DNA from: MWFE01 sp964481075
GTDB taxonomy: Bacteria; Bacteroidota; Bacteroidia; Bacteroidales; Tenuifilaceae
Direction of reading: 5' to 3'
DNA length: 6,108 nt
Assembly: GCA_964481075.1 (NCBI GenBank)
Contig: CAYZSD010000184.1
Coordinates: 1 to 6,108 of the forward strand
A program made the position numbers and the translations under genes. Position 1 is the stretch's first letter. The number at the start of each line of letters is the position of its first letter. Of this stretch, positions 1-6,108 are shown one piece after another. Below the pieces are notes generated by a model. That model saw only the letters and a list, made by a program, of their open reading frames with translations, had not been told where the DNA came from and made no database searches.

Positions 1-935
1 TCATGGATAGCCTTTACCGGAAAGAAACAACTGAGAAACTAACAGAGCTTGAAACAAAGTATAAGCTTGAACAGAAGGAAAAAGAGAATACAATTCTTAA
101 GCGTTACTTTCTTTACATAAGCATTTTATCAGGATTGATAGTTATTGTTCTACTCTTTAGCTATAGAATAAAGGCCAAAACAACTCAGCAGCTCCGCGAG
201 AAAAATCTCAAGATTCAGCAACAGAATCAAGATTTGGAATCAATCAATGCAACCAAAAACAAATTCTTTTCAATCATTGCACATGATTTAAAAAATCCTC
301 TAGCTGCTTTTGTTGGATTTATGGAGATATTGCAGCAGCGTATCATCGACATGACTAAAGAAGAGCAACAGGAAAATTTAAGGCAAGTTACGCTTCTTGC
401 TGAAAGTATGCTTAATTTACTTGAAAATCTACTAAAATGGGGACGATCACAGGTGGGTAGCCTAGAGTTCTCTCCTACCCTTCTTTCACTTAAGAAACTT
501 GTAGATGAATCAATCAACGTAGCTACTTGGAATGCCAAAGCTAAAGGCATAAGTATTGATAACAAGGTTGTTGACACAATAACAATCATTGCCGATGAAA
601 ACATGTTGGCAACCGTAATAAGAAATTTCTTAACTAACGCTATAAAGTTTACCCCTCAGGGCGGTAAGATTATAGTATATTCATTGCAAAAAGCGAACGA
701 GGTTAGCCTATTTGTAGAGGACAACGGAATAGGCATTTCTGCAGAAGATCAACAAAAACTATTTCGGATTGACTCAAAATTTAGAAGCCTTGGAACCGCA
801 AATGAGCCTGGTACAGGGCTTGGCTTAATTCTTTGCAAGGAGTTTGTGGAGAGAAATGGAGGGACTATTCATGTAAAAAGCCAACCTGGCAAAGGAAGTA
901 CCTTTGGGTTCACAATTGTTCAGCAGAAGGTTTAG
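1..935 (+). CDS. Sensor histidine kinase, C-terminal part (5' end outside the window)
   Basis: Membrane-bound two-component histidine kinase; it would autophosphorylate on a histidine and pass the phosphate to a response regulator not present here. Residues are numbered from the first in-frame ATG (base 3), which is probably internal. Residues 6-34 are charged and coiled-coil-like, 36-54 form one membrane helix, and 60-88 form a second coil leading into the dimerisation domain. The H-box is HDLKNP with the phospho-acceptor H94. The ATPase domain shows an N-box (N208 to N212), a G1 box DNGIG (240-244), an LF pair (253-254) and a G2 box GTGLGL (270-275). The protein ends at V310 without a receiver or DNA-binding domain, so this is a classical rather than a hybrid kinase. 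In Bacteroidota this linker-helix-kinase pattern usually follows a periplasmic run of TPR repeats; that part is inferred. The frame is open at the left edge. The signal and partner are unknown. It converges on pepD. Confidence 0.93.
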   Translation, partial: MDSLYRKETTEKLTELETKYKLEQKEKENTILKRYFLYISILSGLIVIVLLFSYRIKAKTTQQLREKNLKIQQQNQDLESINATKNKFFSIIAHDLKNPLAAFVGFMEILQQRIIDMTKEEQQENLRQVTLLAESMLNLLENLLKWGRSQVGSLEFSPTLLSLKKLVDESINVATWNAKAKGISIDNKVVDTITIIADENMLATVIRNFLTNAIKFTPQGGKIIVYSLQKANEVSLFVEDNGIGISAEDQQKLFRIDSKFRSLGTANEPGTGLGLILCKEFVERNGGTIHVKSQPGKGSTFGFTIVQQKV

Positions 936-1022
936 TAAACGATGATGCTTATGTTAATCTGATTATGCTATTCTTCTCATCCTATTCCATTGAACAAAAA
1001 GTAATGCCTTCTTATTATTCAC

Positions 1023-2483
1023 CTATTTACTTGGAATATTTTCAAGTACATTCAGTAACAAATCCCAAAATTTCTTGGTTGTTTCAATATCGAGGCGTTC
1101 ATCTGGTGAGTGAGCACCCCTAATAGTAGGACCAAACGAAATCATATCAAGGCCAGGATATTTTTCAAGGAACAGTCCGCATTCTAATCCTGCATGAATC
1201 GCTCTTACAATTGGTTCATTTCCAAAAAGATTCAGGTAAGAATTCTTAGTTATAGTAAGAATTTCGGAATTTGTGTTGGGAGTCCATCCAGGGTATCCAT
1301 CGGAATGAACAACATTTGCATTGGCAAGGCGGAAAACGCTTTCAACCATGTTTGCAATATCGGCTTTCGCTGAGTCAACAGAACTACGCTGGCTTGTTGT
1401 AACCAGAATCTGATTATCCTGAATAAATTTTACTGCTGCAAGGTTCGTTGAAGTTTCAACAAGGCCTGGAATCTGTTGGCTCATGGCAATAACTCCATGC
1501 GGACAAGCATATATTGAGTTAAGTAGGTCGTACTGTGTTGGCTCATCAAGCACCCACTCGGGTAGTTGAGTCGATTCAAGGGTTATTGTAAGGTTTGGTT
1601 CAACGCCAATGAATTCACCAAGAATTTCCTTTTGATAAATCGAAAACAGCTCCTTCATACTAGCAGTATCGTCCTGATGGACAACAAAAAGCGCGAAAGC
1701 TTCACGAGGAATAGCATTCCTTAGGTTTCCCCCTTCGATGTTGGACAAACGGAGATCAAACTTATTTGTACCACGCCAAAGAAAACGGTTGATTATTTTA
1801 ATTGAGTTACCAAGGCCTTTGTTTATATCATCACCGCTATGGCCCCCCTTCAACCCCGATACTGCAAGCTTAAATGCTTGATAATTACTTGGGATTCTTT
1901 GAGCTTCAAAGGCAAATGTAACGGTAGTATCAATACCACCTGCACATCCAATAAAAAGCTCACCTTCATCCTCGGAGTCAAGGTTGATGAGGATTCGAGA
2001 GTTGAAGAAATTTGGCTCCATTTCAAAAGCACCTGTTAGTCCTGTTTCTTCGTCAACAGTAAAAAGACATTCAAGAGGACCATGATTTATAGTTTCAGAC
2101 TCAAGCACAGCAAGTTGAGCGGCTATACCTATACCATCGTCAGCTCCTAGGGTTGTCCCCCTTGCTTTCACCCATCCATTCTCTACGTATGCCTTTATGG
2201 GATCAGCATTGAAGTCGTGTTGAGTATCGCTATTCTTCTCGCATACCATATCGATGTGGCTCTGAAGAACTACAGAGCCTCTATTCTCCATCCCTTTGGT
2301 TGCTGGTTTACGTATTAGAACATTCCCCGCTTTGTCGGTAATGGTTTCAAGGTTATGCGTTTTACCAAACTCCAAAAGGTAGGCAATAATTTTATCCTCT
2401 TTTTTTGATGGTCTTGGAATAGCAAGTATTTCTGAGAAGTATTTCCAAATCTCTTTAGGTTCAAGTGTCTTAAGTTCTTTCAT
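1023..2483 (-). CDS. pepD: Aminoacyl-histidine dipeptidase (Xaa-His dipeptidase, M20 family)
   Basis: Cytosolic di-zinc peptidase that hydrolyses Xaa-His dipeptides such as carnosine, and in known homologues other dipeptides, freeing amino acids for reuse. It is 486 residues, matching the usual PepD length of about 485. The M20 metal and catalytic set is complete: H76 and D78 in SHIDMV, the bridging D115 in LGADDGIG, the general base E145 and ligand E146 in VDEETGLTG, D169 in NLDSEDEGE, and the C-terminal ligand H458 in GAHSPDER. The spacing between these agrees with characterised Vibrio PepD. The lid/dimerisation domain lies roughly at 190-390 and includes LKGGHSGDDI. No signal peptide is seen. 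The ATG at 2483 is followed at once by a typical PepD N-terminus (LEPKEIWKYFSEI); an A-rich stretch, not a Shine-Dalgarno, precedes it. It is divergent from cysQ and ends with TAG. The function call is secure; exact substrate preference is not. Confidence 0.96.
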   Translation of the reverse strand: MKELKTLEPKEIWKYFSEILAIPRPSKKEDKIIAYLLEFGKTHNLETITDKAGNVLIRKPATKGMENRGSVVLQSHIDMVCEKNSDTQHDFNADPIKAYVENGWVKARGTTLGADDGIGIAAQLAVLESETINHGPLECLFTVDEETGLTGAFEMEPNFFNSRILINLDSEDEGELFIGCAGGIDTTVTFAFEAQRIPSNYQAFKLAVSGLKGGHSGDDINKGLGNSIKIINRFLWRGTNKFDLRLSNIEGGNLRNAIPREAFALFVVHQDDTASMKELFSIYQKEILGEFIGVEPNLTITLESTQLPEWVLDEPTQYDLLNSIYACPHGVIAMSQQIPGLVETSTNLAAVKFIQDNQILVTTSQRSSVDSAKADIANMVESVFRLANANVVHSDGYPGWTPNTNSEILTITKNSYLNLFGNEPIVRAIHAGLECGLFLEKYPGLDMISFGPTIRGAHSPDERLDIETTKKFWDLLLNVLENIPSK

Positions 2484-2582
2484 AGCTTAGCTTTTTTAAA
2501 CAGGGTAAACATAGCTCAATAAAAACTGTCGTGCAAGGATTAGAGATGTTTTTTTTATTAGCTGTTTATACTTTTTTTTATT

Positions 2583-2590
2583 TACTTTTG
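2583..2590 (+). promoter_or_regulatory. Candidate -7 element for cysQ
   Basis: TACTTTTG matches the Bacteroidota -7 consensus TAnnTTTG fully. A TTAG at 2558-2561 lies 21 bases upstream and could act as an imperfect -33 element (consensus TTTG or TTG). Transcription would begin near 2597, leaving a leader of about 70 bases before the cysQ ATG. The spacer is AT-rich, so a chance match is possible, but it is the only full match I found on this strand in the gap. Confidence 0.45.
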
Positions 2591-2598
2591 CAAAAATA
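2591..2598 (-). promoter_or_regulatory. Candidate -7 element for pepD
   Basis: Read on the minus strand this is TATTTTTG, a full match to the Bacteroidota primary-sigma -7 consensus TAnnTTTG. It would give a leader of about 100 bases before the pepD ATG. The -33 region about 20 bases upstream is only T-rich (CTTT), not a clean TTG, so the call rests mainly on the -7 match and the position. It directly abuts the opposite-facing element of cysQ. Confidence 0.4.
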
Positions 2599-2667
2599 TT
2601 TAATCCAGCTTTTTTATTAAAGAGCACTATTTCAATTAATTAGATATATTTCTAAGAAAATAATAGT

Positions 2668-3507
2668 ATGATTGATACAACAGAGCTTAAGCATCTGCTC
2701 TTCACCGCAGCGAACAGCGCAGTAAGGGCAGGTGCATTAATTATGGAAGTTTATAATTCCGATGATTTCCAAGTGAATCTTAAGTCTGATGCGACTCCGT
2801 TAACTCTTGCAGACAGAAAATCGAATTCAGAGATTGTTGAAAGCTTAATGAAAACAAGAATTCCTGTTCTCAGCGAGGAGGGTCGGTCGCTACAATATGA
2901 GGAAAGGAAGGGTTGGGAGTATTTTTGGCTGGTTGACCCTCTTGACGGCACCAAGGAATTTATTAAACGGAATGGTGAATTTACTGTTAATATAGCTTTG
3001 ATTTACAATGGATTTCCAATTCTTGGTGTTATCTATGTTCCCGTTTCAAGTCAACTGTACTTGGGTTTGAATCAAATAGGATCATATCTTTTATCACCCA
3101 TTGACAAGGAATTTTCGAGTGTTGCCAATCTATTCGAACAATTAGGTTCAAAATCTCAACTCCCCATTGTAAACAAACGTGATAAATACACGATAGTTAT
3201 TAGCCGCTCGCACACTTCGGATGAAACCAAAGAATATATCGAGAATCTAAAAGACAAGTATGGTGAGGTTGAGGCTATTAGCAAAGGCTCATCGCTTAAG
3301 ATTTGCTTAGTTGCAGAAGGTAAAGCAGACATTTATCCTCGATTAGGGAAAACTACAGAGTGGGATACGGCAGCAGGACAAGCCATAGCAGAAAACGCAG
3401 GGTGTAACGTTGTATCGCTTGAAGATGGAAAAAGGATGAGGTACAACAAGGAAGACCTTGAAAATCCATGGTTCTTCGTGTGCACAAATACTGAAGTAAT
3501 GAAATAG
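2668..3507 (+). CDS. cysQ: 3'(2'),5'-bisphosphate nucleotidase CysQ
   Basis: Magnesium-dependent, lithium-sensitive-type phosphatase of the inositol monophosphatase superfamily. It converts 3'-phosphoadenosine 5'-phosphate (PAP), left over from sulfate reduction or sulfotransfer, into AMP and phosphate, and so prevents PAP build-up. Visible motifs: E70 and E71 in LSEEG (metal ligand), DPLDGTKEF at 90-98 with D90 and D93, SRSH at 179-182, GSSLKICLVAEGKADIYPR from 207, and EWDTAAG with W232 and D233. This motif set matches CysQ rather than general inositol monophosphatases. The protein has 279 residues against about 246 in E. coli; roughly 20 of the extra residues sit at 143-172, before SRSH. 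The ATG at 2668 is the first after an in-frame TAA at 2653; the upstream sequence is A/T-rich without a Shine-Dalgarno. No sulfate-assimilation genes (cysD, cysN, cysC) adjoin it here. It ends with TAG, 14 bases from the converging tamL stop. Confidence 0.95.
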   Translation: MIDTTELKHLLFTAANSAVRAGALIMEVYNSDDFQVNLKSDATPLTLADRKSNSEIVESLMKTRIPVLSEEGRSLQYEERKGWEYFWLVDPLDGTKEFIKRNGEFTVNIALIYNGFPILGVIYVPVSSQLYLGLNQIGSYLLSPIDKEFSSVANLFEQLGSKSQLPIVNKRDKYTIVISRSHTSDETKEYIENLKDKYGEVEAISKGSSLKICLVAEGKADIYPRLGKTTEWDTAAGQAIAENAGCNVVSLEDGKRMRYNKEDLENPWFFVCTNTEVMK

Positions 3508-3521
3508 GTGGTTGTAAGGTT

Positions 3522-5942
3522 TTAGAATGGATAACCAATTCCAAAATGCAACACGAAATCCGATTTATTGTAGGGTCTATCGAAGGGTATCCATTCAGCC
3601 TTTGTTAATGGTGTAACGTTGTCTGAAGCCATCTCTATGCTAGGAACAAAAACCTTGACCCCCACATCGAAGCGTATGGCAAAAAATCCAAGATCCATTC
3701 TCAATCCTGTTCCAGAGCCAAAGGCAAGTTGCTTGTAAAACTTGTTCAGTTCAAAAAGTGCACCCGGACGCTCATCCTCTTTGGAGATTGACCAAATATT
3801 TCCTGTGTCGAAAAATAATGCCCCCTGCAACATCCAAAAAAGCTTAAATCTATATTCAATATTCGCTTCAAACTTTATATCAGCAGTTTGATTAGGTATT
3901 ACAAGATTGGGCTCTGTATAGGTTCCTGGACCTAAACCCCTTGCATGCCAGCCCCTTACACCGATTGAACCACCCGATGAATACTTCTTCTCGAAAGGGA
4001 GTGCCTTTGAATTACCATAAGGAAATCCTGCACCTGCATATACTCTATAAACAAGGGTGTTCTTATCGTCAACAATTTGGTTGTAAATATAGTTGATATC
4101 ACTTCTTACAAACTGGGAGAAGCTGATATTGAATAGCTTATATGTGTCATCATCTGCTTTCTCTTTTCCTAGAAGGCTGTAGATCCCATTTAGAATGTTA
4201 CCGGATACTTCAAAGTTAAATCTTACAACTGAAAAGTTTTCCCTTGGGTTTACCTGTGTATTGAAAATCAAGCTATAACCTGAAACGGTAACAACCTGGT
4301 TAACATAACTTTGTTCAAGATACGTGTTTTTTATTATGCTAGCAAAGCTGGGGTCGATTTCAAAAATGTTAATAATACTAATTTCAGTTGGAGTAAAAAT
4401 GTGAGTAAACCTTTTATGCCCACGCCATGAATAGTTAAGGTTTAAACCAGCAATTGTTCTAGTGTACTGGGGTCTGTCCTGGTAGTTGTAGGAGGCAGAG
4501 ACTTGGGTTCGAGGGTAGTAGCTTGTTACCAAGCGATTTGAAAAGAATGGACTTATAAGGCGTGGAAAACCAAAACCAACAGATCCTCCATACTCAAGTG
4601 CATTACGAATGTTGCGCTCTACTGCAATAATTTCCATCATCCCCCTCAGCTTAATATCCATAGTTTCGGCTCCTCTAAAAATATTCTTATGCTGGTAGTT
4701 GATGTTTCCCTCAACACCGATATCAGAAGAAGAGTTTGTACCCACAAGATCAACCTGATAGCTTTGAAGAGTATGAGGTGTGAGCTGAATGTAACAATTA
4801 AGCTTTCCTAGCTGTGATTTATCAGATTCTTCTTGTTCTTTAAAAAAGAGAATATCATTAAAGCCATTGGTTTCTTCATTCTTTTCCGAGGACAAATCTT
4901 CATTAAAAAAAACGTTTACAACCCGATAAAGCCGTAAGGCAGACAAACTATTACGAGTGCTACGCACAATGCTTTCTGAGTAGAGCTGGTTTGGAGCGAT
5001 AAAACTTGACGAAGAGATGGTTTTAAGCCTTATACCAGGATTGTTATGGTAAACAAAGTACTTATCCTTAAACAAAACTGTATCAAGTAAATTCGATTGC
5101 TGAAGGTGATAAAAATTTACAGGATCGAAGTTAGGGTAAACGAATACCTTGTTGATTTGGTATTTTTTGTAGGTTTGAGGTATTCTTTCCCCGAACTGAT
5201 TACGAGTAAAACGGTTTAAGATATTGACTTCTAGTTCTACATTTCTATTTTGCAGGTTAGTGTCTGCCTTAAAGTTGATGAAATCGCGGGAAAAGAAGAA
5301 ATATCCCTCCTCTCGTAGAAGATTTTCAATTCGTTTCCTTTCTTCCCTCAGCATGTCAGAGTCAAACCTTGAATTCCTTTTTACCAGGCTGTTTATGGAA
5401 TCCCTAACCACCAAATTTCGAATGGTTGTATCCTCTATTATATAGCTAATATTCCTAATGGTATAGGGTAATCCAGGGTTAATCAGATAGTGAACAGTTG
5501 CTCGTTTTCCGGAAAGAACCGTAGAATCGCTCACATTCGATAGGTAGTAACCCCTACTTTCCAAATACCTTTTCAGATTTAACGAAGTTTGGGCAGTTTG
5601 AAACGTATCCAACAGTACTGGTTCCTCTCCAACGGTCTTAAAGAATTTGCTCAGACCTGAATACTTGTTAGGCTTGGCTGAGTTATAAACCCTAAGGTGA
5701 AACCTAAAGAGTAGAATTCTTTTGTTTGGTTGTTGACGAATATAATTAATTAGTTCTCCCTCTTTAATTCCCTTTTTCTCATCGGATTTTAAGTTTATCT
5801 CAACCTTATCTAAAAGGTAACGCCCTTCGGGTACATTTCTAGTAATATTACACGATGTGGTTACAATGAATCCAATGAAAATCAGAAAACGTATTGTTCT
5901 GGATGAAAAAAAAATATCTTTACTATTCTTTTGAGTCAACAT
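3522..5942 (-). CDS. tamL: TamL-type BamA/TamA-family outer-membrane protein, predicted lipoprotein
   Basis: Outer-membrane beta-barrel of the Omp85 superfamily, expected to help insert or assemble outer-membrane proteins, in Bacteroidota probably with a TamB-like partner. It has 806 residues. The N-terminus has basic residues, a hydrophobic stretch (19-27) and a lipobox-like VTTSC, giving an acylated C31; such a lipid anchor marks the Bacteroidota TamL variant. Next come POTRA-like units: about 41-154, containing GEEPVLLD (105-112) and YLESRGYY (126-133); about 160-241, with a helix ending in LLREEGYF; and about 258-350. An acidic, polar linker follows (about 349-377), then the barrel to the end. 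The loop-6 signature is present as VRGW (662-665). The last residues, HFGIGYPF, end in phenylalanine like a beta-signal. The residues after C31 are not acidic, so there is no clear surface-export signal. The ATG at 5942 is the only one after an upstream in-frame stop. TamB is not in the window. BamA itself is less likely because of the lipobox. Confidence 0.88.
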   Translation of the reverse strand: MLTQKNSKDIFFSSRTIRFLIFIGFIVTTSCNITRNVPEGRYLLDKVEINLKSDEKKGIKEGELINYIRQQPNKRILLFRFHLRVYNSAKPNKYSGLSKFFKTVGEEPVLLDTFQTAQTSLNLKRYLESRGYYLSNVSDSTVLSGKRATVHYLINPGLPYTIRNISYIIEDTTIRNLVVRDSINSLVKRNSRFDSDMLREERKRIENLLREEGYFFFSRDFINFKADTNLQNRNVELEVNILNRFTRNQFGERIPQTYKKYQINKVFVYPNFDPVNFYHLQQSNLLDTVLFKDKYFVYHNNPGIRLKTISSSSFIAPNQLYSESIVRSTRNSLSALRLYRVVNVFFNEDLSSEKNEETNGFNDILFFKEQEESDKSQLGKLNCYIQLTPHTLQSYQVDLVGTNSSSDIGVEGNINYQHKNIFRGAETMDIKLRGMMEIIAVERNIRNALEYGGSVGFGFPRLISPFFSNRLVTSYYPRTQVSASYNYQDRPQYTRTIAGLNLNYSWRGHKRFTHIFTPTEISIINIFEIDPSFASIIKNTYLEQSYVNQVVTVSGYSLIFNTQVNPRENFSVVRFNFEVSGNILNGIYSLLGKEKADDDTYKLFNISFSQFVRSDINYIYNQIVDDKNTLVYRVYAGAGFPYGNSKALPFEKKYSSGGSIGVRGWHARGLGPGTYTEPNLVIPNQTADIKFEANIEYRFKLFWMLQGALFFDTGNIWSISKEDERPGALFELNKFYKQLAFGSGTGLRMDLGFFAIRFDVGVKVFVPSIEMASDNVTPLTKAEWIPFDRPYNKSDFVLHFGIGYPF

Positions 5943-5989
5943 TAATTTGCAGGAATAACTTGTTAGCCTTCTTGCTTTAAAAAATCATA

Positions 5990-5997
5990 CAAACTTA
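5990..5997 (-). promoter_or_regulatory. Candidate -7 element for tamL
   Basis: The minus strand reads TAAGTTTG here, a full match to TAnnTTTG. It would start transcription near 5983, about 40 bases before the tamL ATG. The -33 position falls in a run of T with no clear TTG, so support is limited to the -7 match and a sensible distance. Confidence 0.35.
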
Positions 5998-6010
5998 ATA
6001 CAATTGATTC

Positions 6011-6027
6011 TGCATAAAAAATGCCAA
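6011..6027 (-). promoter_or_regulatory. Possible sigma-54 (-24/-12) promoter for tamL
   Basis: The minus strand reads TTGGCATTTTTTATGCA. Aligned to the sigma-54 consensus TGGCACG-N4-TTGC, the invariant GG (-25/-24) and GC (-13/-12) are present at the exact spacing; mismatches are TT for CG after TGGCA and A for the first T of TTGC. The start would lie near 6000, giving a leader of about 58 bases. AT-rich DNA can produce such a match by chance, and no sigma-54 activator gene is visible. Confidence 0.2.
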
Positions 6028-6108
6028 AATACTTTTCTTTCAAAAATGTTGTAATTAATTCTACTTTAACAGATTAAAAACTCCTGTAAATTTTGGTGTT
6101 TAGCGAAT

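Noticed and set aside
936..1022. Possible bidirectional terminator between the kinase and pepD
   Set aside because: On the minus strand a TTTTT run follows TAAT...ATTA, but the stem is only about four A-T pairs. No stable hairpin could be found on either strand.
833..1123. Plus-strand open frame of 96 codons overlapping the kinase end and the pepD end
   Set aside because: It overlaps the conserved G2-box end of the kinase in another frame and the C-terminus of pepD on the opposite strand. Its translation resembles no family I know and has the irregular composition of a shadow frame.
2489..2616. Ten-base direct repeat AGCTTTTTTA at 2489-2498 and 2607-2616
   Set aside because: It is dominated by a T-tract in AT-rich spacer DNA and is likely by chance; there are only two copies with no regular spacing.
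5224..5445. Plus-strand open frame of 73 codons inside tamL
   Set aside because: It lies antisense within the conserved POTRA-coding part of tamL, is serine- and arginine-rich, and has no recognisable start context or family.
6046..6108. Start or end of another gene at the right edge
   Set aside because: The plus-strand ATG at 6046 reaches a stop after nine codons. Minus-strand frames from the edge run only 2 to 13 codons before a stop, so they could be the tail of a neighbouring gene but are too short to support a call.

Overview
The window looks like chromosomal DNA of a member of the Bacteroidota, probably Bacteroidales or a relative such as Marinilabiliales; the exact genus cannot be told from the sequence. 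The reasons are: a sensor kinase of the type that group attaches to TPR repeats; a TamA-like outer-membrane protein with a lipoprotein signal (the TamL form typical of Bacteroidota); start codons preceded by A/T-rich sequence instead of a Shine-Dalgarno; TAnnTTTG promoter elements; and a moderately AT-rich composition (about 40% G+C by eye).

Layout from left to right. Bases 1-935 (+) are the 3' part of a membrane histidine kinase whose N-terminus lies before the window. A gap of 87 bases follows (936-1022) with no gene and no convincing terminator. Bases 1023-2483 (-) encode a complete M20-family aminoacyl-histidine dipeptidase, PepD. An AT-rich divergent spacer (2484-2667) holds two back-to-back TAnnTTTG elements, one facing each gene. 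Bases 2668-3507 (+) encode CysQ, the 3'(2'),5'-bisphosphate nucleotidase. Only 14 bases separate its stop from that of the converging gene at 3522-5942 (-), which encodes an 806-residue TamL/BamA-superfamily outer-membrane protein. The last 166 bases (5943-6108) contain no recognisable gene; they are the tamL leader with candidate promoter elements, and at most the extreme end of a neighbouring gene.

The four genes alternate in strand (+,-,+,-), so none shares an operon with another inside the window. They look like independent housekeeping or envelope functions: signal sensing, peptide catabolism, PAP recycling for sulfur assimilation, and outer-membrane biogenesis. I see no mobile element, CRISPR array, RNA gene, toxin-antitoxin pair or defence locus. 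I found no strong evidence for a novel multi-gene system. The most interesting points are regulatory: the fused divergent promoter between pepD and cysQ, and a sigma-54-like element in front of tamL.
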